From: Candidatus Terasakiella magnetica
Lineage (GTDB): Bacteria; Pseudomonadota; Alphaproteobacteria; Rhodospirillales; Terasakiellaceae
Direction: 5' to 3'
Assembly (NCBI RefSeq): GCF_900093605.1
Contig: NZ_FLYE01000004.1
Coordinates: forward strand, 1-64,000
DNA length: 64,000 nucleotides
A program made the translations under genes and the position numbers. The notes under the pieces were generated by a model. That model worked only from the letters and a program-made list of their open reading frames with translations, ran no database searches and was not told the DNA's origin. This document shows positions 53,351-62,622 of this stretch, piece after piece (the first letter of the stretch is position 1; every line of letters starts with the position of its first letter).

Positions 53351-53401
53351 CTTTATGCCTCTTTAATTCTTTGCATTATTTTCGGTTCTTAAAAAACCCA
53401 A

Positions 53402-53441
53402 GAAAAAAGCCTTTGCAGAAGTAACATCTAACAAAGGCTTT
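53402..53441 (-). terminator. Terminator of ssb
   Basis: AAAGCCTTTG (53406-53415) pairs with CAAAGGCTTT (53432-53441); 16-nt loop and, on the minus strand, a T run. Confidence 0.85.
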
Positions 53442-53464
53442 CATTCATATTTTTTCATTCTGTC

Positions 53465-54019
53465 CTAGAACGGGATTTCATCATCCAGATCACCACCAGG
53501 GACACCGCCGCCAGTGCCACCGCCACCTTGTTGGCCACCACCAGAATTCCATTCTGGGCCCGTGCTGCCGCCTTGTGGGTCAGCTTGGCCGCCAAAGCCG
53601 CCAGAATTGCCGGAACCTTGACTATAATCATCACCCCCACCGGAGTAGCCACCTTCACCACCGCCCGGGCGACTACCCAACATGGTCAACTCACCACGGA
53701 AACGTTGCAAGACGACTTCTGTTGTGTATTTTTCAACACCGCTTTGATCTGTCCATTTACGAGTTTGCAAAGCACCTTCAAGATAAACCGTAGAGCCCTT
53801 GCGCAAGAAACGTTCAGCCACATCAGCAAGGCGTTCGTTAAAGATCACCACACGGTGCCATTCTGTGCGTTCGCGACGCTCACCAGACTGACGGTCTTTC
53901 CATGTTTCAGAAGTTGCAATAGACATATTGACGATTTTCGCACCGTCATTTGTGAAGCGAACTTCGGGGTCACGGCCCAGATTACCAACCAAAATTACCT
54001 TATTTACTGAACCCGCCAT
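53465..54019 (-). CDS. ssb: Single-stranded DNA-binding protein
   Basis: 184 residues. N-terminal OB fold ([46 protein letters not shown]), then a Gly/Gln/Ser-rich disordered linker from about residue 112, and the acidic tip DDEIPF that docks repair and replication proteins. The tandem uvrA gene is on the other strand 1 kb away. Confidence 0.96.
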   Translation of the reverse strand: MAGSVNKVILVGNLGRDPEVRFTNDGAKIVNMSIATSETWKDRQSGERRERTEWHRVVIFNERLADVAERFLRKGSTVYLEGALQTRKWTDQSGVEKYTTEVVLQRFRGELTMLGSRPGGGEGGYSGGGDDYSQGSGNSGGFGGQADPQGGSTGPEWNSGGGQQGGGGTGGGVPGGDLDDEIPF

Positions 54020-54215
54020 GGAAACTCCTCACTGCTTTCGCGGTTATCTTTTCAAATTTGCCCGAACATACTAGCATTGTAGAAAAGATACCAGCACTTC
54101 CTTTTCCTCTCAAATAGATAAAATTTTAACAAATTTATCCACAAAGATACTTTGGTTCCCTAATATAATACGCTAATATGCTTTTTAAATTGGTTGAATA
54201 CACATGCATTGAACG

Positions 54216-54962
54216 ATGAAAAAACAACTTACAACTGCCGTCTTACTGACTTCCTTATTTCTATCAGCCCCTGCCTTTGCAGGGACTTTTAATTTGGTAA
54301 CCGCCCCCTTTAAGCCTTTTACCAATCCTGATCATGAAAAAGGCGGTTTCCTTGTTGAGGTTGCCCGCCAAGCCTTAAAGCTGCGCGGTCATGAGATGAC
54401 GATTACATATCGCCCTTGGGCACGTGCTTTGGCAGAAGCCTCCCAAGGCAAGTATGATGGCCTGTTAAGTGCTTTTTATAATGATGAGCGCGCGAAATCA
54501 TTTCATTTTTCAGCCCCGCTCAACACCACGAAAATGGTTTTTGTCGGCTTGAAAGAACAGTTCAAAAGCAAACAATATAGTAGCTTAAATGAGCTTTCTC
54601 CCTACCTCATCGGCGTTGGACGCAAATGGGCTTATTCTAAAGAATTTGAATCCCATACAGGACTTACAAAAGTAACCGTCAATGACGAACCCAAAGGCAT
54701 CCAGCTCCTCTTCCACAAGCGCATAGAGCTCTTTGCTGTAAATGTGGATCAATATCACAGTGCAATTACAAAACTAGACCAGTTTAACGTCAATCAATCT
54801 GTTATTCTGGAGCCTGCTATCTCCACTAACGACCAGCATATTGCCGCCTCTCGCGTGCTGCCAAATAGCGAGAAGTTTCTGTCTGAGTTTAATACGGGTC
54901 TTGCCGCGCTTAAGGCAAATGGCGGCTATAATAAAATCAGAAACGGCTTTTTTGGCTTTTAG
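54216..54962 (+). CDS. Periplasmic solute-binding protein, family 3-like
   Basis: 248 residues with a Sec signal peptide ending APAFA-G. The rest (GGFLVEVARQALKLRGHEMTI, RPWARALAEASQGKYDGLLSAFY) is a polar amino acid or organic acid-binding fold of family 3. No transporter genes are adjacent. It resembles the solute-binding gene at 34.6 kb only in fold. Ligand unknown. Confidence 0.85.
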   Translation: MKKQLTTAVLLTSLFLSAPAFAGTFNLVTAPFKPFTNPDHEKGGFLVEVARQALKLRGHEMTITYRPWARALAEASQGKYDGLLSAFYNDERAKSFHFSAPLNTTKMVFVGLKEQFKSKQYSSLNELSPYLIGVGRKWAYSKEFESHTGLTKVTVNDEPKGIQLLFHKRIELFAVNVDQYHSAITKLDQFNVNQSVILEPAISTNDQHIAASRVLPNSEKFLSEFNTGLAALKANGGYNKIRNGFFGF

Positions 54963-55037
54963 GCTTTACATCTGGCCCACATCGCACTATCTGTGAACAT
55001 TCAAATGTTCTCCTTTTGATCTTATGGATAGATAGAC

Positions 55038-57863
55038 ATGAGTGTTGATGAAATTCAGGTACGCGGTGCGCGTGAACATAACCTGCGTGATGTGGATGTA
55101 AATATCCCCAAAAATTCCCTGACCGTCATCACGGGCTTGTCCGGTTCTGGTAAATCCTCCCTTGCCTTTGATACCATCTATGCCGAAGGTCAACGCCGCT
55201 ATGTGGAATCTTTATCAGCCTATGCCCGCCAGTTTCTTGAGCTTATGCAAAAGCCGGATGTGGATCATATCGAGGGGCTCTCACCTGCCATTTCCATTGA
55301 GCAGAAAACAACCTCAAAAAACCCGCGTTCAACCGTTGGCACCGTAACTGAAATTTATGATTACATGCGTCTTTTATGGGCGCGTGTGGGTGTGCCCCAT
55401 TCCCCGGCAACAGGCCTTCCCATTGAAAGCCAGACGGTCTCCCAAATGGTTGATCGCATTATGGAACTGGAAGAGGCCACCCGCCTTTATATCCTTGCCC
55501 CCATCGTGCGCGGTCGCAAAGGGGAATATCGCAAAGAATTTATCGAGCTTCAGAAAAAAGGCTTTCAACGTGTGAAAGTTGATGGCGAGCTTTATGACGT
55601 TGATGGGGTGCCTGAACTTAATAAAAAAGTTAAGCATGACATCGAAGTAGTGGTGGACCGCCTTGTTGTGCGCGAAGGCGTGGAACCCCGCCTTGCCGAT
55701 AGTATCGAGACCGCCTTGGAACTGGCCGATGGGCTTTTATTTGCCGAAGATGCAAAGTCTGGTGAGCGCCATACATTTTCTGCCAAATTCGCCTGCCCGG
55801 TTTCCGGCTTTACCATTGATGAGATTGAGCCGCGCCTGTTTTCTTTTAACAACCCGTTTGGGGCGTGTCCGTCTTGTGATGGCTTGGGCACAGAAATGTA
55901 TTTTGACCCCGAACTGGTTGTCCCCAACGATAGTGACCCTATGGAAAAAGCCATTGCGCCATGGGCAAATTCGTCCAGTGTCTATTATGGTCAGACCCTA
56001 AAGGCCATTGCCAAACATTATCAAGTTGAGATTGAAACAACCTTTGCCAAGCTGCCCAAAAAGGTACGCGATGTGGTGCTTTATGGTTCTGGCAAAGAAG
56101 AGATCGAAATTGCTTATAATGATGGCAAACGATCCTATCAGGTGACCAAACCCTTTGAAGGCGTCATCCCCAATATGGAACGTCGCTGGCGTGAAACCGA
56201 TAGCTCGTGGGTGCGCGATGAACTGTCCAAATATCAAACGGTCACAGGCTGTTCTGATTGCGGTGGGCACCGCCTGCGCCCTGAGGCTTTGGCTGTTAAA
56301 ATCGATGGGCTGCATGTGAGTGAAGTTACAGCCTTTTCCATTGATGAAGCCGCAAAATGGTACGGCGGGCTTGAAGAAAAGCTTGGTCAAAAAGAACAGG
56401 AAATTGCACGGCGTATTTTGCGCGAAATTAACGAACGCCTTGGCTTTTTGGTCAATGTCGGGCTTGAATATCTCACGCTTTCACGTTCTTCCGGCACCTT
56501 ATCGGGTGGCGAAAGCCAGCGTATTCGCCTTGCGTCCCAGATCGGCTCAGGCCTCACTGGTGTGCTTTATGTGTTGGATGAGCCCTCAATCGGTCTTCAT
56601 CAACGTGATAATGACCGCCTGCTTGAAACGCTTGTGCGCCTGCGCGAGCTTGATAATACGGTCATTGTGGTGGAACATGATGAAGATGCCATTCGCTCTG
56701 CCGACTACCTCATTGATATGGGGCCACGTGCAGGTTTACATGGTGGTATGGTGGTGGCAGAAGGCACACCTGATGAGGTGATGGCAAATCCAGACAGCCT
56801 GACCGGGCAGTACCTCACAGGCATGGAACAAATCCCCTTGCCTGCCAAACGTCGCAAAGGGCGTAAAGGCCAATCCATCAAAATTAAAGGTGCTACGGTC
56901 AATAACCTGCAAAATGTAAATGCGGAAATTCCCCTTGGCACCTTTACTTGTGTGACGGGTGTTTCTGGTGGGGGGAAATCCTCTCTTGTCATTGAAACAC
57001 TTTATAAAGCGCTTGCCAAAAAGCTCCATGGCGCACGCCTGCACCCCGGGGAACATAAAAAACTTGAAGGTATCGAGTTTATCGACAAGATCGTTGATAT
57101 CGACCAATCCCCCATTGGACGTACACCACGCTCAAATCCGGCAACCTACACAGGGGCCTTTTCACCCATTCGTGAATGGTTTGCAGCCCTGCCAGAATCA
57201 AAAACACGCGGTTATAAGCCGGGACGTTTCTCCTTCAACGTCAAGGGCGGGCGCTGTGAGGCCTGTCAAGGCGATGGGGTCATCAAGATTGAAATGCACT
57301 TCTTACCAGATGTCTATGTGCAATGTGATGTCTGTAAAGGCAAACGCTATAACCGCGAAACACTGGAAGTCAAATTTCGCGGGAAATCCATTGCGGATGT
57401 GTTGGATATGACCGTTGAAGAAGCAGTTGATTTCTTCAAAGCAGTACCCAGCATCCGCGATAAGATGGTCACCCTACAGCGCGTTGGTCTGGGTTATATC
57501 CATCTGGGGCAACAGGCCACCACCCTGTCTGGCGGGGAAGCCCAACGGGTCAAACTTGCAAAAGAGCTATCGCGCCGCGCAACGGGTAAAACCATCTATA
57601 TTCTGGATGAGCCCACAACGGGCTTGCATTTTGATGATGTGCGCAAGCTTCTTGAAGTGCTGCACGCCCTTGTTGAACAGGGCAATACGGTCGTTGTGAT
57701 TGAACATAACCTCGAAGTCATCAAGACAGCGGATTATATCATTGATATTGGGCCGGAAGGCGGGGCCAAGGGCGGGCGTATTGTGGCGACAGGCACACCG
57801 GAAAAAGTCTGTAAGGCAGAAGAAAGCTATACGGCAAAATATTTGAAAGACTATTTGAAGTAA
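55038..57863 (+). CDS. uvrA: UvrA, excinuclease ABC subunit A
   Basis: 941 residues, full length. Two ABC ATPase modules: Walker [10 protein letters not shown] (near residue 34) and GVSGGGKSS (near 645), signature [12 protein letters not shown] and [12 protein letters not shown], Walker [14 protein letters not shown] and [12 protein letters not shown]. Zinc-finger Cys are in [14 protein letters not shown] and CEACQGDG...CDVCKG; the first one is CPVSGF with Ser in place of the second Cys. It starts nucleotide excision repair by damage recognition with UvrB. Confidence 0.97.
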   Translation: MSVDEIQVRGAREHNLRDVDVNIPKNSLTVITGLSGSGKSSLAFDTIYAEGQRRYVESLSAYARQFLELMQKPDVDHIEGLSPAISIEQKTTSKNPRSTVGTVTEIYDYMRLLWARVGVPHSPATGLPIESQTVSQMVDRIMELEEATRLYILAPIVRGRKGEYRKEFIELQKKGFQRVKVDGELYDVDGVPELNKKVKHDIEVVVDRLVVREGVEPRLADSIETALELADGLLFAEDAKSGERHTFSAKFACPVSGFTIDEIEPRLFSFNNPFGACPSCDGLGTEMYFDPELVVPNDSDPMEKAIAPWANSSSVYYGQTLKAIAKHYQVEIETTFAKLPKKVRDVVLYGSGKEEIEIAYNDGKRSYQVTKPFEGVIPNMERRWRETDSSWVRDELSKYQTVTGCSDCGGHRLRPEALAVKIDGLHVSEVTAFSIDEAAKWYGGLEEKLGQKEQEIARRILREINERLGFLVNVGLEYLTLSRSSGTLSGGESQRIRLASQIGSGLTGVLYVLDEPSIGLHQRDNDRLLETLVRLRELDNTVIVVEHDEDAIRSADYLIDMGPRAGLHGGMVVAEGTPDEVMANPDSLTGQYLTGMEQIPLPAKRRKGRKGQSIKIKGATVNNLQNVNAEIPLGTFTCVTGVSGGGKSSLVIETLYKALAKKLHGARLHPGEHKKLEGIEFIDKIVDIDQSPIGRTPRSNPATYTGAFSPIREWFAALPESKTRGYKPGRFSFNVKGGRCEACQGDGVIKIEMHFLPDVYVQCDVCKGKRYNRETLEVKFRGKSIADVLDMTVEEAVDFFKAVPSIRDKMVTLQRVGLGYIHLGQQATTLSGGEAQRVKLAKELSRRATGKTIYILDEPTTGLHFDDVRKLLEVLHALVEQGNTVVVIEHNLEVIKTADYIIDIGPEGGAKGGRIVATGTPEKVCKAEESYTAKYLKDYLK

Positions 57864-57902
57864 GGCTCTTTTTGACTTCTTGGCTGTGCTATACTCAGGT
57901 CT

Positions 57903-58211
57903 ATGACAGATAAAGCAGACATCTTTAAAAAACTAAGTACCATGCAGGATGAACTTGATGAATTCGGCATTGCACGTATCGGCTTGTTTGGCTCTTACGC
58001 GCGCGGCACCCCGCGCAGCGACAGTGATATTGATATGCTGGTTGAGTTTTATGAAACCCCCGGCCTCATCCAGCTGGCAGAACTTCATATCCGGCTCGAA
58101 GAATCATTTGGGCGCCGTGTTGATATTGCCACGACTCAAATGCTGTCAGCCGATTTAAAGGACAACGTACTTTCTGAGGTGATTTTCGATGACAAAACCT
58201 CACAGGCATGA
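57903..58211 (+). CDS. MNT-type nucleotidyltransferase (antitoxin of HEPN/MNT pair)
   Basis: 102 residues of the minimal nucleotidyltransferase family: LFGSYARGTPRSDSDIDMLVEF has the GSxARG loop and both metal-binding Asp, with a further Asp in RRVDIATTQ. MNT proteins neutralise the HEPN toxin by nucleotidylating it. The gene overlaps the HEPN gene by 23 bp and lies 39 bp after uvrA. Confidence 0.9.
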   Translation: MTDKADIFKKLSTMQDELDEFGIARIGLFGSYARGTPRSDSDIDMLVEFYETPGLIQLAELHIRLEESFGRRVDIATTQMLSADLKDNVLSEVIFDDKTSQA

Positions 58212-58548
58212 ACGCTGGACCTTTCATCTTGAACAGATGGTTCAAGCGGTTAATAAGATTGAGCGCTACGTTGCAGGTATGAGCCGCAAAGAGTTTCTAC
58301 ATGATGACAAAACCATTGATGCGGTCATTCGCAATCTGGAAATTCTTGGTGAAGCCACACATCACATCCCCAATAAGGTGCGCAAAACCTATAAACCTGT
58401 GCCATGGTTAGCGCTGCGCCATATGCGCAATTTCCTCGCCCATGAATATTTTGATGTGGACCCAAAAGTCATTTGGGAGACCGTTGCCAAAGACCTGCAA
58501 GGGTTGAAAATGTCGCTCAAACGCCTGCGTCGCGATGCCGCACAGTAA
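58189..58548 (+). CDS. HEPN-domain (DUF86) toxin
   Basis: 119 residues, helical. The HEPN catalytic motif Rx4-6H is RNFLAH in LRHMRNFLAHEYF; NLEILGEATHHIP is typical of DUF86. HEPN toxins cleave RNA; the upstream MNT gene encodes the matching antitoxin. Overlap of 23 bp with MNT implies translational coupling. Confidence 0.9.
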   Translation: MTKPHRHERWTFHLEQMVQAVNKIERYVAGMSRKEFLHDDKTIDAVIRNLEILGEATHHIPNKVRKTYKPVPWLALRHMRNFLAHEYFDVDPKVIWETVAKDLQGLKMSLKRLRRDAAQ

Positions 58549-58696
58549 AAATGTTCGCAACTGCACAATTTTTTTCACTCTCAGGCACCTCTAATATTGC
58601 GCTGGCCTGTGCTTTAGAATAAGAATAGAGGATATTGCAATTGCGCTTTGCCACCCCACATGATTTTGAGGGGTAAGTACACTTGGGCCATACCGA

Positions 58697-59629
58697 ATGA
58701 ATATCTATCTACCGATAGCTGAGATTTCCGTAAATATGTTCCTCCTGCTTGGAATGGGTGGGGCTGTGGGCTTTTTATCCGGCATGTTTGGTGTGGGTGG
58801 CGGTTTCTTAATGACTCCCCTTCTCATCTTTATTGGTGTCCCCGCAACCGTTGCTGTTGCGACAGAGGCCAACCAGATTGTCGCCTCCAGCGTCTCTGGT
58901 GTCATTGCCCATACACGGCGCAAAAACGTTGATTTCAAAATGGGTTCCATGCTGCTTATCGGTGGTGTGGTTGGTTCGACCAGCGGTGTTTGGCTGTTTT
59001 CAGCCTTAAAAGAGCTTGGTCAGATCGACCTTGTGATTAAACTGTCTTACGTGGTGTTTCTCTCCATCATCGGCGGATTGATGTTTATTGAGAGTGCGCG
59101 GGCAATTTTGCGCAAACGCAAAGGCTTTGTCGGCTCAGGCGGTCAACACAAACGCAAAGACCATTCCGGCTGGCAGCACAAGCTGCCCTTTAAAATGCGT
59201 TTTCGCCGCTCAAAACTCTATATCAGTGCCTTACTTCCTATCAGCGTTGGTGTTGTGGTTGGTATCCTCGCCGCCATCATGGGTGTGGGCGGTGGCTTTA
59301 TTATGGTTCCGGCCATGATTTACCTTTTGGGTATGCCTACTTCCGTTGTGGTTGGCACCTCGCTTTTCCAGATTATTTTTGTAACCGCCAACGTCACCAT
59401 CTTACAAGCCGCAAGCAACCAGACGGTTGATATCGTACTGGCCTTATTGTTGTTAATCGGCGGTGTCATCGGTGCCCAGTTTGGTGCACGCGTTGGCATG
59501 CGTATGCAAGGTGAACAGCTTCGCGTCCTGCTGGCCCTCATGGTGCTCGGTGTGTGTGTGAAACTTGGCTTTGATTTGATGGTCACCCCTGACGACCTCT
59601 TTAATATCGGCGCGGGCGGAGGTCATTAA
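58697..59629 (+). CDS. TauE/SafE-family sulfite/sulfonate exporter
   Basis: 310 residues, eight or so membrane helices in two homologous halves, each starting with GMFGVGGGFLMTPLL or GVGGGFIMVPAM, the TauE/SafE motif. A basic loop separates the halves (RAILRKRKGF...RRSKLY). It likely exports sulfite, sulfonate or a related anion. The ATG at 58697 is followed 932 bases later by a TIGR02186 gene only 2 bp away. Confidence 0.9.
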   Translation: MNIYLPIAEISVNMFLLLGMGGAVGFLSGMFGVGGGFLMTPLLIFIGVPATVAVATEANQIVASSVSGVIAHTRRKNVDFKMGSMLLIGGVVGSTSGVWLFSALKELGQIDLVIKLSYVVFLSIIGGLMFIESARAILRKRKGFVGSGGQHKRKDHSGWQHKLPFKMRFRRSKLYISALLPISVGVVVGILAAIMGVGGGFIMVPAMIYLLGMPTSVVVGTSLFQIIFVTANVTILQAASNQTVDIVLALLLLIGGVIGAQFGARVGMRMQGEQLRVLLALMVLGVCVKLGFDLMVTPDDLFNIGAGGGH

Positions 59630-59631
59630 TC

Positions 59632-60396
59632 ATGATACTGCGCGCACTTGCCATCTTTTGCTTTACCCTATTTGCCTCGCTACAGCTCCACGGCGCAACG
59701 CCCAATGTCTCAAACGAGATTGTCGCCGCCCTTGATGACCATTTGGTTGCCATTGACACAGGCTTTAGTGGCTCAAAAGTCCTCCTCTTTGGGGCAACCG
59801 AAGGTGAAGGCGATGTGGTTGTCATTGTGCGCGGCCCTTCCCATAACGAAGTGGTGCGCAAAAAAGAACGTATCATGGGCGTATGGGCCAATAACGAAGA
59901 AGTCACCTTTAGCAGCACACCTGTTTTCTATAACATTGCCTCATCGGGTAATTTAGAAGACATGGTGCCAGCCTCTGAGCGCCAGCGCCTTGAGCTTGGC
60001 CCCGAATATCTCAACACCTATCTTGCCCCTGAAAGCAAGAATATTTCAGATGAGAAAAAAGAGATTTTCTGGAAAGCTTTATTGCGGGCAAAAAAACGCA
60101 ATGGCCTTTATGCCAACACAACAACGCCTGTAAAGTTCCTTGGCAAACGCCTGTTTCGCGCTGACTTTGTTTTCCCGGCCAACATTCCTGTAGGGACCTA
60201 TCTGGTCTATGTCTATCTGGTCAAAGACAAAAATGTCGTCAGCAGCCAGATCACCCCGCTTATCGTCTCTAAAATCGGGGCCGAGGCCGAGATTTATGAT
60301 TTTGCGCACCGCCACAGTTTTGCTTACGGTATCATCGCCGTCATCATCGCGCTCTTTTCCGGCTGGGTCGCCTCGGTCGCCTTTCGCAAGAAATAA
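59632..60396 (+). CDS. TIGR02186-family membrane-anchored protein, partner of the TauE exporter
   Basis: 254 residues. Signal peptide (LAIFCFTLFASLQLHG), a periplasmic region (VSNEIVAALDDHLVAIDTGFSG, VYVYLVKDKNVVSSQITPLIVSKIGAEAEIYDFAHRHS split in two blocks here) and one C-terminal helix (YGIIAVIIALFSGWVASVAF). This family regularly stands next to TauE/SafE genes in alphaproteobacteria, here with a 2-bp gap, so it should act with that exporter. Exact role unknown. Confidence 0.85.
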   Translation: MILRALAIFCFTLFASLQLHGATPNVSNEIVAALDDHLVAIDTGFSGSKVLLFGATEGEGDVVVIVRGPSHNEVVRKKERIMGVWANNEEVTFSSTPVFYNIASSGNLEDMVPASERQRLELGPEYLNTYLAPESKNISDEKKEIFWKALLRAKKRNGLYANTTTPVKFLGKRLFRADFVFPANIPVGTYLVYVYLVKDKNVVSSQITPLIVSKIGAEAEIYDFAHRHSFAYGIIAVIIALFSGWVASVAFRKK

Positions 60397-60433
60397 CATC
60401 CCCTTTTCTTTTTAGCTATCAGGAGAACACCCC

Positions 60434-60715
60434 GTGTTTGACGTAAACGAATATTTTAACGGCAATGTAAAATCGATCGCCTTTAAGGGTGAGAAACTGC
60501 CTTCTACTGTGGGTGTAATGGCCCCGGGTGAGTATGAATTTGGCACCTCCCAACATGAAACCATGACAGTTGTGAGCGGCGCTTTAACCGTTAAACTACC
60601 CGGTGCGAGTGATTTTGTGACCTTCAAATCCGGCGAGAGCTTTGAAGTCGCCGCTAACACAAAATTCCAAGTAAAAGTCGCACAAGAGACCGCTTATCTT
60701 TGCACTTATGCTTAA
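60434..60715 (+). CDS. ppnP: Pyrimidine/purine nucleoside phosphorylase PpnP (DUF1255)
   Basis: 93 residues starting at GTG (60434), preceded by AGGAG; the cupin-like fold has [34 protein letters not shown] and [13 protein letters not shown]. It phosphorolyses several nucleosides to bases and ribose 1-phosphate. The TauE-pair genes end 37 bp upstream. Confidence 0.9.
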   Translation: MFDVNEYFNGNVKSIAFKGEKLPSTVGVMAPGEYEFGTSQHETMTVVSGALTVKLPGASDFVTFKSGESFEVAANTKFQVKVAQETAYLCTYA

Positions 60716-60718
60716 AAA

Positions 60719-60757
60719 AATAAGGCCATGGCGCTTCATCTGCACCATGGCCTTATT
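60719..60757. terminator. Bidirectional terminator between ppnP and rpe
   Basis: A 13-bp perfect inverted repeat AATAAGGCCATGG / CCATGGCCTTATT with a 13-nt loop separates the converging genes; the A run to its left supplies the T run for rpe transcripts. Confidence 0.88.
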
Positions 60758-60773
60758 CTATTCATTTTAAGGC

Positions 60774-61418
60774 TTATTTAGAGGCTGCGTGAATAGCCTT
60801 GATATTTTCAGCGTAATTCCCGCCAAAAACAGCTGAACCTGCCACAACCACATTGGCACCTGCATCGACAACGGATTTAATCGTTGCCGGGTTCACGCCA
60901 CCATCAACCTGAATATCGATATCACGATCGCCAATCATGTCTTTCAGACGCTTGATTTTTTCAAGCTGAGACGTGATGAACTTCTGCCCGCCAAAGCCCG
61001 GATTAACCGACATCACCAAGATCATGTCGATTTCATCCAGCACATATTTAACCGTATTTACAGGTGTTGCTGGGTTTAGGGAAACACCGGCTTTTTTACC
61101 CAAATCCTTAATACACTGGACAGAACGATGCAGATGCTTATCGGCTTCTGCGTGGACTGTAATAATATCCGCGCCTGCCTTTGCATATTCTTCCAAATAA
61201 GCTTGTGCTGGATCAATCATCAAATGCACATCAAAGGGCTTATCTGTGTAAGACCGGATCGCCTTGATCACGCAGGGACCAAAGGTCAGGTTGGGCACAA
61301 AGTGACCGTCCATTACATCAATATGGATCCAGTCTGCACCAGCTTTATCAACAGCAGTGATCTCTTCACCCAGTTTAGCGAAATCGGCGGACAAAATGGA
61401 AGGGGCGATTTTAAGCAT
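60774..61418 (-). CDS. rpe: Ribulose-phosphate 3-epimerase
   Basis: 214 residues, TIM barrel: [65 protein letters not shown]. It interconverts ribulose 5-phosphate and xylulose 5-phosphate. It follows fba in the order tkt-fba-rpe. Confidence 0.96.
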   Translation of the reverse strand: MLKIAPSILSADFAKLGEEITAVDKAGADWIHIDVMDGHFVPNLTFGPCVIKAIRSYTDKPFDVHLMIDPAQAYLEEYAKAGADIITVHAEADKHLHRSVQCIKDLGKKAGVSLNPATPVNTVKYVLDEIDMILVMSVNPGFGGQKFITSQLEKIKRLKDMIGDRDIDIQVDGGVNPATIKSVVDAGANVVVAGSAVFGGNYAENIKAIHAASK

Positions 61419-61431
61419 ATTACACCTACGT

Positions 61432-61463
61432 CAAAAAAAAGAGGCCCCCACTTTCGTGAGGGC
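61432..61463 (-). terminator. Terminator between fba and rpe
   Basis: On the minus strand GCCCTCAC pairs with GTGGGGGC around a GAAA tetraloop (one mismatch), then a T run. It sits 14 bp upstream of the rpe start, so rpe may have partial readthrough from fba or its own promoter. Confidence 0.8.
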
Positions 61464-61482
61464 AACTTCATTAAATTATGGC

Positions 61483-62547
61483 TTAACCCAGAACCGGATC
61501 AAGTGAGCCATCTTCATAACGGCTTGCCATATCATTCAGGCTAATGGCCTTGATTTTAGAACCCTGACCAGCGCAGTTAAACATTTCGTAGCGCTGAACA
61601 CATTCTTTTTCCATTGCCGAAATCGCAGGCTTTAAATAATGGCGTGGATCAAAGGCGCCTGGGTCTTCTTGCAAGGCTTTGCGGATCGCACCCGTGATCG
61701 CCATACGGTTATCCGTATCAATATTTACTTTGCGCACACCGTTTTTAATGCCCACAACAATTTCTTCAAGCGGCACACCATAAGTCTGCTTCATCTCGCC
61801 ACCATGGGCATTGATGATATCTTGTAGTTCTTGTGGAACAGAACTTGAACCATGCATGACCAAATGGGTGTTTGGCAATTTTTCATGAATAGCTTTCACA
61901 ACGTCCATGGCAAGAATATCGCCGTCAGGTTTACGGGTGAATTTATAAGCCCCATGTGAGGTCCCCATGGCGATTGCCAGCGCATCAACCTTTGTTTTTG
62001 CAACAAAGTCAGCGGCTTGGTCCGGATCAGTTAAAAGGGCCTCTTTTTCAAGCTTCCCTTCAAAACCATGACCATCTTCTTTTTCGCCTTCACCTGTTTC
62101 AAGTGAGCCAAGACAACCTAGTTCACCTTCAACAGAAACACCGATGAGGTGGGCCGCTTTGGTCACATCAGATGTGACCTCAACGTTATACTCATAAGAG
62201 GCTGGCGTTTTGCCATCAGCTTCAAGCGAGCCATCCATCATGACAGATGAAAAACCGTTTGCCATGGCGGACATACAGGTGCGCAGCTCATTACCATGAT
62301 CAAGATGCATACAGACAGGCACATCAGGATACATCTCAACAGCAGCCTGAATAAGGTGTTTCAGCACAATGTCGTTGGCGTATTTACGCGCACCGCGGCT
62401 GGCCTGCATAATCACAGGCGAGTCTGTTTTGGACGCTGCTGACATAATCGCCAACATCTGTTCCATATTGTTGATATTAAATGCCGGAAGGCCATAGTCG
62501 TTTTCTGCAGCATGATCAAGAAGCTGACGCATTGAAACGAGTGCCAT
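61483..62547 (-). CDS. fba: Class II fructose-bisphosphate aldolase
   Basis: 354 residues. Zinc and substrate motifs: [50 protein letters not shown] and [10 protein letters not shown]. The length and insertions match the CbbA-type class II enzyme. It cleaves or forms fructose 1,6-bisphosphate (and sedoheptulose bisphosphate) in glycolysis, gluconeogenesis or the Calvin cycle. Confidence 0.95.
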   Translation of the reverse strand: MALVSMRQLLDHAAENDYGLPAFNINNMEQMLAIMSAASKTDSPVIMQASRGARKYANDIVLKHLIQAAVEMYPDVPVCMHLDHGNELRTCMSAMANGFSSVMMDGSLEADGKTPASYEYNVEVTSDVTKAAHLIGVSVEGELGCLGSLETGEGEKEDGHGFEGKLEKEALLTDPDQAADFVAKTKVDALAIAMGTSHGAYKFTRKPDGDILAMDVVKAIHEKLPNTHLVMHGSSSVPQELQDIINAHGGEMKQTYGVPLEEIVVGIKNGVRKVNIDTDNRMAITGAIRKALQEDPGAFDPRHYLKPAISAMEKECVQRYEMFNCAGQGSKIKAISLNDMASRYEDGSLDPVLG

Positions 62548-62577
62548 AGGAATTCCTCCAGTTTGTTACTTTTATAG

Positions 62578-62613
62578 AAGTAAAAGAGGCGACCCTATAA
62601 AAGGCCGCCTCTT
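62578..62613 (-). terminator. Terminator of tkt
   Basis: AAGAGGCGACC (62584-62594) pairs with GGCCGCCTCTT (62603-62613) with one G-U pair in the transcript; the T-rich tail is on the minus strand. Confidence 0.83.
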
Positions 62614-62622
62614 GGTATTTTT

